Source: an uncultured Desulfomicrobium sp.
Lineage (GTDB): Bacteria > Desulfobacterota > Desulfovibrionia > Desulfovibrionales > Desulfomicrobiaceae
Direction: 5' to 3'
Length of the DNA: 64,000 nt
Assembly (NCBI GenBank): GCA_937872685.1
Contig: CALMTS010000437.1
Coordinates: 1-64,000, forward strand
Part shown: piece by piece, positions 1 through 7,524 of the stretch
How the letters are laid out: each line of letters begins with the position of its first letter
Position numbering within the stretch: position 1 is the stretch's first letter
The notes under the pieces: model-generated
Seen by the model: the letters and a program-made list of their open reading frames with translations, nothing else
What the model was told of the DNA's origin: nothing
Databases searched by the model: none
Translations under genes and position numbers: made by a program

Positions 1-2541
1 CAGCTTTCCGGCAAGCTCCTCCATAACCGCCATGGCCTGGCCCGAGCTTCGTCCGGGGGCCGGCGCACCCAGAATCTGCATGGCCGGGACGCCGTTATAG
101 CGCTCCAGGCGCGGCGAGCCCGTGGTCCAGTGGGCCGAGGCGAAGCTCGACAGGGGCACCATCTGGCCCGATTTGCCGCGCACGTGCCAGCGACCGATGT
201 CTTCGGGCATCATGCGGAAGGGCGCTTCGCCCTGCATGATGACCTTCTTCACGCGTCCCTTGTCCAGGAAGTCGTTGACGTATGAGCTGCCCCAGGCCGT
301 GGCGATGACGCTCGTCACGTCGGACACGGCAAGGCCGAGGGCGCTGGCCTTGTCCCAGTCGATGTCGATGCGGTATTGCGGCGTGTCCTCCAGGCCGTTG
401 GGTCGGACCATGGCCAGGTCCGGGTGCTGGGCGGCCATGCCCAGGAGCTGGTTGCGCGCGGCCATGAGCTTTTCGTGCCCAAGGCCCGCCCTGTCCTGCA
501 GTTCGAAGTCGAAGCCGGCGGCGTTGCCCAGTTCGAGCACGGCCGGAGGGGCGAAGGCGAAGACCAGCGCGTCACGATACTGCGAGAACGCGGCCATGGC
601 CCGGCCGGCCACGGCCTTGACCTTGAGGTCGGGGGTCTCGCGGACGTCCCAGGGCTTCAGGCGGATGAAGCAGATGGCCGTGTTCTGGCCGCTGCCGCCA
701 AAGCTGAAGCCGGCCACGCCCAGGACGGACTGCACGGCCTTTTCCTCGCGCTGGAGAAAATGGTTTTCGATGCGTTCCAGGACCTCAAGGGTTTTTTCCT
801 GGGTGGTGCCGACAGGCAACTGGGCCTGGACAAAAAGGATGCCCTGGTCTTCGTCGGGCAGGAAAGCCGTGGGCAGCTTCTGGAAGAGGAGGAACATGCC
901 GCCCAGCAGCAGCGCGTACAGCACGAGCGACCGGCCCCAGCGTCTGATCATGTGTCCGACCATGCCCTGATAGCCGGAAGCCATGCGCTCGAAGGCGCGG
1001 TTGAACCAGCCGAAGAAGCCTTTGCGGCCGTGCCCCGCCTTGGCGGGCCGGAGCATGGTCGCGCACAGGGCCGGGGTCAGGACCAGGGCCACGAGCACCG
1101 AGAGGACCATGGCCGAGACCACGGTGATGGAGAACTGCCGGTAGATGACGCCCGTGGAGCCGCCGAAGAAGGCCATGGGCACGAAGACGGCTGACAGGAC
1201 CAGGGCGATGCCGACCAGGGCGCCGGAAATCTGGCTCATGGACAGCTTCGTGGCCTCCTTGGGGGACAGCCCGTCCTCGTGCATGATGCGCTCGACGTTC
1301 TCGACCACGACAATGGCGTCGTCCACCAGCAGGCCGATGGCCAGGACCATGGCGAACATGGTCAGGGTGTTGATGGAATAGCCGAAGGCGGCGAGCACGC
1401 CGAAGGTACCGAGCAGCACGACGGGGACCGCGATGGTCGGGATGAGGGTGGCCCGGAAGTTCTGGAGGAAGAGGAACATGACCAGAAAGACCAGGACCAT
1501 GGCCTCGATCAGGGTGCGGATGACCTCCTCGATGGAGATGCGCACGAAGGGGGTGGTGTCGAAGGGTTCAACGACCTTCATGCCGGCCGGGAAAGTGGGC
1601 TTCACGCTCTCCATGTAGTCCCAGACGGCCTTGACCGTGGTCAGCGCGTTGGCGCCGGTGGCCAGCTTGATGGCCATGGCCGCCGAGGGCTGCCCGTTGA
1701 AGCGGCTGACGACCTGGCTGTTTTCGGGGCCGAGTTCGACCTTGGCCACGTCGCTCAAGCGGACGCTGGACCCGTCGGGGTTGACCCGCAGGAGGATGTC
1801 CCTGAACTGCTCGGGAGTCTGCAGCCGGTCCTGGACGATGACCGTGAAGTTGAGGCGCTGCTCCTGCACCGAGGGCAGGCCGCCCAGCTGCCCCGCCGAC
1901 ACCTGCGCGTTCTGGGCCCTGATGGCCGCGCTGACGTCGGCCGGGGTGAGGCTGTACGTATGCAGCCTGTCGGGGTTGAGCCAGATGCGCATGGAGTGCT
2001 GGGAGCCGAACAGCGTGACTTCGCCGACGCCGTCCACGCGGCTCAGGCCGTCGAGGAGGTTTGCTGCCACGTAGTCGGCCAGCTGGACGTTGGTCATGGA
2101 GCCGTCCTCGGAAACGAAACCGAGCACGGTGAGGAAGTTCTTGGCGGCCTTGGTGACCTGCACGCCCTGGGCCTGCACCTCCTGCGGGAGGAGCGACATG
2201 GCCAGCTGCAGCTTGTTCTGGACCTGGACCTGGGCGATGTCCGGGTTGGTCCCGGCCTTGAAGGTCAGGGTGATGTTGGCCTGCCCGGAGGACTCGCTGG
2301 TGGAGGACATGTAGTCGAGGCCGTCGAGGCCCTTCATCTTCTGTTCGATGACCTGGGTCACCGAATCTTCCAGGGTTTTGGCCGAGGCGCCGGGGTAGGC
2401 TGCGCTGATGGCCACGGACGGCGGCGCGATGGGCGGGTACTGGGCCACGGGCAGGGTGGCGATGGCCAGGACGCCGCCGAGCATGACGGCAATGGCGAGC
2501 ACCCAGGCGAAGACGGGTCTGTTTATGAAGAAATGTGCCAT
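1..2541 (-). CDS. RND-family multidrug efflux inner-membrane pump (AcrB/MexB type, HAE1), 3' end outside the window
   Basis: This is the proton-driven inner-membrane pump of a tripartite RND efflux system. The ORF track misses it because no stop lies in the window; I read it on the minus strand from ATG at 2541. The protein begins [16 protein letters not shown], the typical AcrB N-terminus with TM1. The porter region follows ([18 protein letters not shown]), then the RND transmembrane signature [18 protein letters not shown] with the paired acidic residues of TM4. About 847 codons are present where the family has about 1,040, so roughly 190 residues (the last TM segments) lie off the left edge. 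It sits 137 nt downstream of its adaptor gene in the same orientation, behind a strong stem-loop. Substrate cannot be told from sequence. The family assignment is firm. Confidence 0.95.
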   Translation of the reverse strand, partial: MAHFFINRPVFAWVLAIAVMLGGVLAIATLPVAQYPPIAPPSVAISAAYPGASAKTLEDSVTQVIEQKMKGLDGLDYMSSTSESSGQANITLTFKAGTNPDIAQVQVQNKLQLAMSLLPQEVQAQGVQVTKAAKNFLTVLGFVSEDGSMTNVQLADYVAANLLDGLSRVDGVGEVTLFGSQHSMRIWLNPDRLHTYSLTPADVSAAIRAQNAQVSAGQLGGLPSVQEQRLNFTVIVQDRLQTPEQFRDILLRVNPDGSSVRLSDVAKVELGPENSQVVSRFNGQPSAAMAIKLATGANALTTVKAVWDYMESVKPTFPAGMKVVEPFDTTPFVRISIEEVIRTLIEAMVLVFLVMFLFLQNFRATLIPTIAVPVVLLGTFGVLAAFGYSINTLTMFAMVLAIGLLVDDAIVVVENVERIMHEDGLSPKEATKLSMSQISGALVGIALVLSAVFVPMAFFGGSTGVIYRQFSITVVSAMVLSVLVALVLTPALCATMLRPAKAGHGRKGFFGWFNRAFERMASGYQGMVGHMIRRWGRSLVLYALLLGGMFLLFQKLPTAFLPDEDQGILFVQAQLPVGTTQEKTLEVLERIENHFLQREEKAVQSVLGVAGFSFGGSGQNTAICFIRLKPWDVRETPDLKVKAVAGRAMAAFSQYRDALVFAFAPPAVLELGNAAGFDFELQDRAGLGHEKLMAARNQLLGMAAQHPDLAMVRPNGLEDTPQYRIDIDWDKASALGLAVSDVTSVIATAWGSSYVNDFLDKGRVKKVIMQGEAPFRMMPEDIGRWHVRGKSGQMVPLSSFASAHWTTGSPRLERYNGVPAMQILGAPAPGRSSGQAMAVMEELAGKL

Positions 2542-2585
2542 GATATATCCTTGTTCCTCCTCCGGACCGGAAGGATCAGGCCGTC

Positions 2586-2622
2586 CCTGCGCAAGGCCTG
2601 CCCGGGGCGGGCTTTGCGCAGG
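2586..2622 (-). repeat. Intercistronic stem-loop between efflux adaptor and pump genes
   Basis: CCTGCGCAA at 2586-2594 is the exact reverse complement of TTGCGCAGG at 2614-2622, and the spacer can pair further (GCCTGCC with GGCGGGC). There is no T-run, so it is not a standard terminator. It could protect the upstream adaptor mRNA or reduce pump expression relative to the adaptor; that role is inference. Confidence 0.6.
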
Positions 2623-2678
2623 GGGCGTCTCCGGTTGTCCGGAAAGGCGTCGAAGCTGGTGGGGAATCCTTGAAGGGC

Positions 2679-3830
2679 CTACATCGTGTCCTTGGCGACG
2701 CGGACCTGCATGCCTGGTCTGGCCTTCTGCAGTCCTTCAACGACCACGCGGTCGCCGGCGGACAGGCCCTGGCGCACGATCCAGTCGCCGCCGACGGCCT
2801 GGGCCAGTTCGAGCTTGCGCAGGGCCAGCGTGTCCTGCCCGTCCACGATCAGGGCCTGGGCCTCGCCATGGGCGTTGCGGGTCACGGCTTGCTGCGGGAT
2901 GAGCAGAGCCTGTGCCAGGACGCCTTCCTCGATCACTGCGCGGACGTACATGCCGGGGAGCAGTTCCCGGTTGGGGTTGGGAAAGACGGCCCGCAGGGTC
3001 ACGGCGCCGGTGCTCTGGTCCACGCTGGCCTCTGCCAACTGCAGGGTTCCCGTCTGGGCGTAGGTGCTGCCGTCTTCGAGGATGAGCCGAACCCTGGTTC
3101 CGGCTTCGCCCGCCGACTGCATGGTGCCGTTGGCCAGGGCGCGTTTGAGGCGCAGGAGTTCCATGTTGGACTGGGTCAGGTCCACGTAGATGGGGTCGAG
3201 TTGCTGCACTGTGGCCATGGCAGTGGCCTGGTTGGCCGTGACCAGAGCGCCGGGGGTGATGGAAGAGCGGCCGATGCGGCCGTCGATGGGGGCCGAGACC
3301 CTGGTGCGCTCCAGGTCGATGCGGGCCGCTTCAAGCTCTGCCTGGGCCGAGGCCACGTTGGCCTGGGCAAGGGCGAATGCCGCCTGGGCTTCGTCATGGT
3401 CCTGCTGGCTGACGGCCTTGGAGCGGATCAGGTCGGCGAAACGCCGGGCCTTGAGGCGGGCCGGTTCGAGTTCGGCCTTGGCCGAGGCCACGGCAGCCCT
3501 GGCCCTGGCCACGGCAACTTCGTAGCTGGCCGGGTCGATCTGGTAGAGGAGCTGGCCTGCCTTGACCTCGGCGCCTTCGGTGAAGGCCCGCTTCTGGATT
3601 ATCCCGCCGACCTGCGGACGGATTTCGGCAACCTGATAGACGGCGGTGCGCCCGGGCAGTTCGGAGGTCAGGGTCACGGATTTTTCCTGCATCGTCACGA
3701 CGGCCACTTCCGGTGCGGGCGCGGCCTTCGCCTGCGCGGGCTGGTTGGCCTGGGACGGTTTGTTGTCCCAGGCAAGATAGCCAAGGCCGACAGCGACCAC
3801 GACGATAAAGGGGATGAGCATTTTTTTCAT
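2679..3830 (-). CDS. RND efflux periplasmic adaptor subunit (membrane fusion protein, AcrA/MexA type)
   Basis: This is the periplasmic adaptor that links the RND pump to an outer-membrane channel. The 383-aa length is normal for the family. An N-terminal hydrophobic segment ([21 protein letters not shown]) anchors it; there is no lipobox cysteine, so it is probably not a lipoprotein. A biotinyl-lipoyl-like half ([26 protein letters not shown]) is followed by an Ala-rich alpha-hairpin ([22 protein letters not shown]), the second lipoyl half ([21 protein letters not shown]) and the beta-barrel. It lies between the TetR gene and the pump, all on the minus strand, so a three-gene operon is likely. 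No outer-membrane factor gene is visible in the window; it may lie beyond the left edge. Confidence 0.93.
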   Translation of the reverse strand: MKKMLIPFIVVVAVGLGYLAWDNKPSQANQPAQAKAAPAPEVAVVTMQEKSVTLTSELPGRTAVYQVAEIRPQVGGIIQKRAFTEGAEVKAGQLLYQIDPASYEVAVARARAAVASAKAELEPARLKARRFADLIRSKAVSQQDHDEAQAAFALAQANVASAQAELEAARIDLERTRVSAPIDGRIGRSSITPGALVTANQATAMATVQQLDPIYVDLTQSNMELLRLKRALANGTMQSAGEAGTRVRLILEDGSTYAQTGTLQLAEASVDQSTGAVTLRAVFPNPNRELLPGMYVRAVIEEGVLAQALLIPQQAVTRNAHGEAQALIVDGQDTLALRKLELAQAVGGDWIVRQGLSAGDRVVVEGLQKARPGMQVRVAKDTM

Positions 3831-3862
3831 GTGTGCCTTCCTGAAATTCGGTTGAGACGTAT

Positions 3863-3878
3863 GTGAACGAGTGTTAAC
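3863..3878. promoter_or_regulatory. Candidate TetR operator upstream of the efflux adaptor
   Basis: The 16-mer GTGAACGAGTGTTAAC lies between the TetR gene and the adaptor gene. It matches the operator candidate upstream of the TetR gene (read on the minus strand, GTGAACGATCGTTAAC) at 14 of 16 positions. Two near-copies of a near-palindrome flanking a TetR gene and the promoter region of its target are typical of autoregulated efflux systems. Binding is inferred. Confidence 0.65.
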
Positions 3879-3895
3879 TTCGCGGGTAAAAAAAA

Positions 3896-4492
3896 TTACG
3901 GGGCCACGGCCTTCTGGAACATTCGCCAGTTGGCCTCGGCCTGGGTCTTGGGATCGATCATGTCGCCGCGCCTGCTGTACAGGATGGCGATGGTCAGGAA
4001 CTGACCCAGGAACTGCACGAAGATTTCGTCGGCATCGATATCGTCGCGGATCTCCCCGGCGGTCTGGCCCTGCCGGATGATCCCGGCCACCTCGGACTGG
4101 TGCCGCTGATGGTTCTGCAGCAGCCGCTCCCGAAGATGGGTCTCGTCACTCCACAGCGCATCCGAGAGCACGAGGTTGGGCAGCGCCCGGTAGCGCTCGA
4201 TCACGCTGATGTGCAGGTCGTAGCAGCGGCGCAGCTTGGTCAGTGCGGGGCCCGGTTCCTTGAGGGCCTGACGGATTCCTTCGGTCTTGACGTCGTCGAG
4301 CAGGTCCAGGACGCTGGCCAGTATGTCGGCTTTGCCGCCCGGAAAATGCCTGTACAGGGCCGGCGCGGTCACGCCCACGGCGCGGGCAACGTTGCGCGCG
4401 GTGAGAGCCCCGACACCCTGGTCGGCAACCAGCGCGAGGGCTGCTTCGGCGATCTGTTCGCGACGGATTATGGTGGTGAGCCTCTTTGCCAT
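3896..4492 (-). CDS. TetR/AcrR-family transcriptional repressor of the efflux operon
   Basis: This 198-aa regulator has an N-terminal TetR helix-turn-helix at about residues 10-55 (REQIAEAALALVADQGV, then TARNVARAVGVTAPALYRHF). The helical C-terminal ligand-binding domain includes a stretch resembling the AcrR-like C-terminal family (EPGPALTKLRRCYDL). It is encoded immediately upstream of, and in the same direction as, the adaptor and pump genes. A near-palindrome sits 11 nt before its start codon and a second copy lies downstream, so it probably represses itself and the pump. No Shine-Dalgarno precedes the ATG (the upstream bases are CCCCCC on the coding strand), so translation may be weak or leaderless. 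The inducing ligand is unknown. Confidence 0.9.
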   Translation of the reverse strand: MAKRLTTIIRREQIAEAALALVADQGVGALTARNVARAVGVTAPALYRHFPGGKADILASVLDLLDDVKTEGIRQALKEPGPALTKLRRCYDLHISVIERYRALPNLVLSDALWSDETHLRERLLQNHQRHQSEVAGIIRQGQTAGEIRDDIDADEIFVQFLGQFLTIAILYSRRGDMIDPKTQAEANWRMFQKAVAP

Positions 4493-4502
4493 GGGGGGGC
4501 TA

Positions 4503-4518
4503 GTTAACGATCGTTCAC
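4503..4518. promoter_or_regulatory. Candidate TetR operator upstream of the tetR gene
   Basis: GTTAACGATCGTTCAC is a 16-bp near-palindrome (14 of 16 positions symmetric, perfect core AACGATCGTT) placed 11 nt upstream of the TetR start codon. A second copy occurs at 3863-3878. Its position suggests autorepression by covering the promoter or transcription start. Confidence 0.7.
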
Positions 4519-4694
4519 TTTGTCGTCAAGAGGGAAAAAACGTGTTTTGTTTTTCCGTGAAAAAAGGCATCAAATGCTGTTTTACAGGATCACCGCGGAA
4601 TGGCTCCTCGTCGGGGGCCCACATATTTCGATGCAAAGTCAGGATGTTGAAATTTTTTTCTTGCCATGTGGGCACGAATCCTTTAGTTTCTTTT

Positions 4695-4722
4695 TGAGAA
4701 TAATTCCTGATAATAAATAACT
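4695..4722. promoter_or_regulatory. Possible Fur/PerR-like box in the rubrerythrin promoter region
   Basis: The AT-rich stretch contains two overlapping partial matches to the Fur/PerR 7-1-7 pattern TGATAATNATTATCA: TGAGAATAATTCCTG (10 of 14) and TGATAATAAATAACT (11 of 14). Rubrerythrin genes are known PerR targets in Desulfovibrio. The match is imperfect and the promoter hexamers are not clear, so this is tentative. Confidence 0.35.
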
Positions 4723-4743
4723 ACTTCAACAAGGAGAATTTCG

Positions 4744-5238
4744 ATGAGCAAGACGACCGACAACCTGAAGGAAGCATTCGCCGGGGAATCCCAGGCCAAC
4801 CGCAAATACCTCGCTTTCGCCAGAAAGGCCGACGAGGAAGGGCTGCCCCAGGTTGCCAAGCTGTTCCGCGCCGCGGCGGAAGCCGAGACGATCCACGCTC
4901 ATGCCCATCTGCGCCTGCTGAAGGGCATCGGCTCCACCGCCGAGAACCTGAAAGAGGCCGTTGCGGGAGAAACTCATGAGTTCAAATCCATGTATCCGGC
5001 CATGATCGCCGACGCCCAGGCCGAAGGCGAGAAGGCGGCCGAGCGCTATTTCGGTTTCGCCAACCAGGCCGAGGAGTGCCATGCCAACCTGTACTCCAAG
5101 GCCGCCGAGAAGATGGGCGAACTGGAGAGCGTGGACTACTACGTTTGCAGCGTCTGCGGTCACATCCATGAGGGCCAGCCCACGGACAAATGCCCGATCT
5201 GCGGCGCGGCGCCCAAGGCTTACAACGTCGTGGCCTAG
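4744..5238 (+). CDS. rbr: Rubrerythrin
   Basis: Rubrerythrin is a cytoplasmic non-heme di-iron peroxidase that reduces hydrogen peroxide in anaerobes, fed by rubredoxin-like electron carriers. The 164-aa protein has the ferritin-like four-helix domain with two ExxH-type ligand sets (EAFAGESQANRKY, AAEAETIHAHAH, and FANQAEECHANLY further on). A C-terminal rubredoxin-like FeS4 domain follows (VCSVCGH and KCPICGAAP, two CxxC knuckles). It is the short form, without the longer insert of classical rubrerythrins. A good Shine-Dalgarno (AAGGAG, 8 nt spacing) supports the start. It is monocistronic, ending in a stem-loop terminator, with an AT-rich upstream region that may bind a Fur/PerR regulator. 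Confidence 0.96.
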   Translation: MSKTTDNLKEAFAGESQANRKYLAFARKADEEGLPQVAKLFRAAAEAETIHAHAHLRLLKGIGSTAENLKEAVAGETHEFKSMYPAMIADAQAEGEKAAERYFGFANQAEECHANLYSKAAEKMGELESVDYYVCSVCGHIHEGQPTDKCPICGAAPKAYNVVA

Positions 5239-5267
5239 CTCCGCGGCGTCTCCGGGCGCTCAGCGTG

Positions 5268-5303
5268 AAAGCCGCATTTCCTTCCCGGAGTGCGGCTTTT
5301 TCA
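5268..5303 (+). terminator. Rho-independent terminator after rubrerythrin
   Basis: AAAGCCGCA pairs with TGCGGCTTT across a 14-nt loop, followed by a T-rich tail (TTTTTCATTTT). Confidence 0.8.
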
Positions 5304-5364
5304 TTTTCGGGCTTGCGGGGGATTGGAAGAACCCTATCTGAAGACACGGGCATGGAGGTGAACC

Positions 5365-5559
5365 ATGAAGATCGCCGTGGAAATCACGATATTCGGGCAC
5401 AGGTTCACCGAGGTTGTGGATTATCCGGGCACTCCCGGTTCACAGGCCGAGGTGATCCGCTGGCTCATGAGCCAAACCGAATTCAGGTGGGTCGATTATG
5501 AGCATTCCCGCAAAGAGGACAAGCTGCTCTTTCATCTGGATGAGGGAGTTTCGCATTGA
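5365..5559 (+). CDS. Small protein of unknown function (64 aa)
   Basis: This 64-residue protein (MKIAVEITIFGHRF...) has no motif I recognise. It is charged, has no transmembrane segment or cysteines, and looks like a small alpha/beta fold with a final acidic-aromatic tail (LLFHLDEGVSH). A strong Shine-Dalgarno (GGAGGTGA, 5 nt before ATG) and codon use like its neighbours support a real gene. It stands alone between the rubrerythrin terminator and the bidirectional terminator shared with the convergent helicase gene. No function is proposed. Confidence 0.7.
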   Translation: MKIAVEITIFGHRFTEVVDYPGTPGSQAEVIRWLMSQTEFRWVDYEHSRKEDKLLFHLDEGVSH

Positions 5560-5615
5560 GGCACCACGTACGTGGAACATGGGCAACGCGCGGGGCTTTG
5601 AGCGGGGCGCAAGAA

Positions 5616-5643
5616 AAAGGCCGCGCATCGCTGCGCGGCCTTT
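5616..5643. terminator. Bidirectional terminator between the 64-aa gene and the DEAD-box helicase
   Basis: AAAGGCCGCGCA and TGCGCGGCCTTT form a perfect 12-bp stem with a TCGC loop. On the minus strand it is followed by TTTTTCTT, so it serves the convergent helicase gene well and may also serve the plus-strand gene. Confidence 0.85.
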
Positions 5644-5646
5644 GCC

Positions 5647-7242
5647 TTATTTTCTGACCGGCGGGGGGGTCGGCCGGCCCTTGGCCTTGGTGAAGACCAG
5701 GCCTCCGTCCTTGCCCTTGCGGTTGAACATGGAGAGCACCTTTTCGGCTTCCTGGAAAGGCAGGGAGACGAAGGCGAAGGTTTCCATGATCTGGATGTCC
5801 CAGACCTTGCGCGACGGAATCTGGCAGTTCTCGTCCAGGAAGGTCAGCAGGCGCTTGGGGGTGAGCCCGTCCTTTCTGCCCTGGGTGACGAAGAGGCGGG
5901 TCTTGCCTTTCTTGTCGACCACGAAAGCGTCCGCGATCTCGCGATAGTTGGAGGCGTCGAGCTCTTCCTGGAACATGTACTGCAACAGGGCGGCCAGGGT
6001 TTCGCGCGGCTTGCTCTGTTCCAGCAGTTCCTGGGCCATGCCCAGGAATTCCAGTTCGGGTTCCGTGGCCACGATGACCCCGAGCTCGGCCCGGATGCGC
6101 TCCTTCTTCATCTGGATGACGTCGCTGACCTTGGGCAGGCGCGCCTTGCGGATGTCCGTCTTGGCCTGCTTGCTGATGAACTGCAGGCGCCGGTACTCCG
6201 AGGGCGTGATGAAGGTGATGGCGATGCCCTGCTTGCCGGCCCGGCCCGTGCGGCCCACGCGGTGCACGTAGGCTTCGGGGTCGTGGGGCAGGTCGAAATT
6301 GATGACGTGGGTCAGGTCGTGCACGTCGATGCCGCGAGCGGCCACGTCCGTGGCCACCAGGATGCGGACCAGGCGCTTCTTGAACTTGACCAGGATTTTT
6401 TCGCGCAGGCTCTGGGACATGTCGCCGTGCAGGGTGTCCGCGTCATAGCCGCGCTCCATGAGGCGCTGGGACACCGCGTCGGCGTCAACCTTGGTGCGGG
6501 TGAAGACCAACCCGTAGAAATCCTCTTCCATGTCGATGATGCGGCACAGCGCCTCGAACTTGTCGGAGGCGGCAACTTCGAAGTAGATTTGGTCGGTCTG
6601 GGTGGCGGTCAGCTGCTCGGACATGGCGCGGATGACCTGGTAGTCGCCCATGTATTTTTTGGCGATGCGCAGGATTTCCGGGGGCATGGTGGCGGAAAAG
6701 AGCATGGTCCGTTTTTCGGTGGCCGTCTGCTCCATGATTTCGAGGACGTCGTCGAGGAAGCCCATGTTCAGCATTTCGTCGGCTTCGTCCAGGATCATGA
6801 AGCGGATGGAGGAGAGGCTGAGGCTGCCCCGGCGCAGGTGATCGAGAACGCGTCCCGGGGTTCCGACGACAATGGACACGCCCTTTCTGAGGTTCCTGAG
6901 CTGGATATCCATGGACTGCCCGCCGTAGATGGGGGCTACGCTGATGGTCCGCCCGCCGCGCAGGGAGTTGATTTCCTCGGCCACCTGGATGGCCAGTTCG
7001 CGGGTGGGCGCCAGCACCAGGGCCTGCACGGTGCGCACGTTCGGGTCCAGGAGTTCCAGCAGGGGCAGGCCGAAGGCCGCGGTCTTGCCGGTGCCCGTCT
7101 GGGCCTGGGCCACGATGTCGGACTCACCGGCCAGGACGGCCGGGATGGTTTTGATCTGGATGGGGGTCGGCTCCTCGAAACCCTTGCGGGAAAGAGCCTG
7201 GATGGTCAGGTCGGAAAGACCCAATTCGGTAAAGGTCGTCAT
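5647..7242 (-). CDS. deaD: DEAD-box ATP-dependent RNA helicase (DeaD/CsdA type)
   Basis: This RNA-unwinding ATPase probably acts in ribosome assembly and mRNA remodelling. The 531-aa protein carries the Q motif (FEEPTPIQ), motif I (AQTGTGKT), Ia (PTRELAIQ), II (DEAD, in VLDEADEMLNMG), III (SAT, in MLFSATMPP) and VI (HRVGRTGRAG). About 200 C-terminal residues follow, ending in a DbpA-like RNA-binding domain (RLFVTQGRKDGLTPKRLLTFL) and a short Pro/Lys tail. The track extends the ORF to 7383, but ATG at 7242 preceded by AAGG fits the conserved start (MTTFTELGL). A promoter about 190 nt upstream and GC-rich hairpins in the leader suggest post-transcriptional control, as is known for some cold-shock helicase genes. 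Confidence 0.95.
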   Translation of the reverse strand: MTTFTELGLSDLTIQALSRKGFEEPTPIQIKTIPAVLAGESDIVAQAQTGTGKTAAFGLPLLELLDPNVRTVQALVLAPTRELAIQVAEEINSLRGGRTISVAPIYGGQSMDIQLRNLRKGVSIVVGTPGRVLDHLRRGSLSLSSIRFMILDEADEMLNMGFLDDVLEIMEQTATEKRTMLFSATMPPEILRIAKKYMGDYQVIRAMSEQLTATQTDQIYFEVAASDKFEALCRIIDMEEDFYGLVFTRTKVDADAVSQRLMERGYDADTLHGDMSQSLREKILVKFKKRLVRILVATDVAARGIDVHDLTHVINFDLPHDPEAYVHRVGRTGRAGKQGIAITFITPSEYRRLQFISKQAKTDIRKARLPKVSDVIQMKKERIRAELGVIVATEPELEFLGMAQELLEQSKPRETLAALLQYMFQEELDASNYREIADAFVVDKKGKTRLFVTQGRKDGLTPKRLLTFLDENCQIPSRKVWDIQIMETFAFVSLPFQEAEKVLSMFNRKGKDGGLVFTKAKGRPTPPPVRK

Positions 7243-7425
7243 GGTAATACCTTGCGGGCGCATGGCCACGCGGTCAAAAGTGCCCGGCTCTGGAACCGGG
7301 CCTGCACCATGAGACCGACTGTCCAAGACGGGGAAAACGCATTTCGCAAACGTGTGGAACCGGATCTGGAAGCTGACGCTCAAGAAGGTCGTGCGGAAAG
7401 GGGGGCTCCCCCCTCGAAGAAATGC
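7243..7425 (-). promoter_or_regulatory. Long structured 5' leader of the DEAD-box helicase gene
   Basis: About 180 nt separate the predicted transcription start from the deaD start codon. On this leader lie a hairpin of six G-C pairs near the 5' end (GGGGGG at 7400-7405 with CCCCCC at 7408-7413) and a second stem (GCCCGG at 7282-7287 with CCGGGC at 7296-7301). No ORF with a convincing Shine-Dalgarno is present. A regulatory role is inference. Confidence 0.5.
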
Positions 7426-7431
7426 TCGGGG

Positions 7432-7460
7432 TTAATAGGTGACTCTTGAATGATTAGCAA
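7432..7460 (-). promoter_or_regulatory. Sigma-70-type promoter of the DEAD-box helicase gene
   Basis: On the minus strand a -35 TTGCTA (7455-7460) and a -10 TATTAA (7432-7437) are separated by exactly 17 nt. The element sits directly downstream of the terminator of the upstream minus-strand gene, as expected for a new transcription unit. Confidence 0.65.
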
Positions 7461-7461
7461 G

Positions 7462-7495
7462 AAAAAAAAGCGGGACGGGAAGAATCCCGGCCCGC
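7462..7495 (-). terminator. Terminator of the TrmO-aldolase gene
   Basis: Read on the minus strand, GCGGG-C-CGGGA pairs with TCCCG-T-CCCGC around a TTCT loop (one mismatch), followed by TTTTTTTT. Confidence 0.85.
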
Positions 7496-7524
7496 CAAGG
7501 TCTGGCGTAAGAAGGCAAGGGCGC

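Noticed and set aside
1279-2673. A 464-aa plus-strand ORF over the RND pump
   Set aside because: It is His/Gly/Asp-rich shadow sequence; the minus strand encodes the pump.
5564-5575. The 12-bp palindrome CCACGTACGTGG after the 64-aa gene
   Set aside because: It is short, lies between a gene end and a terminator, and has no partner copy nearby.
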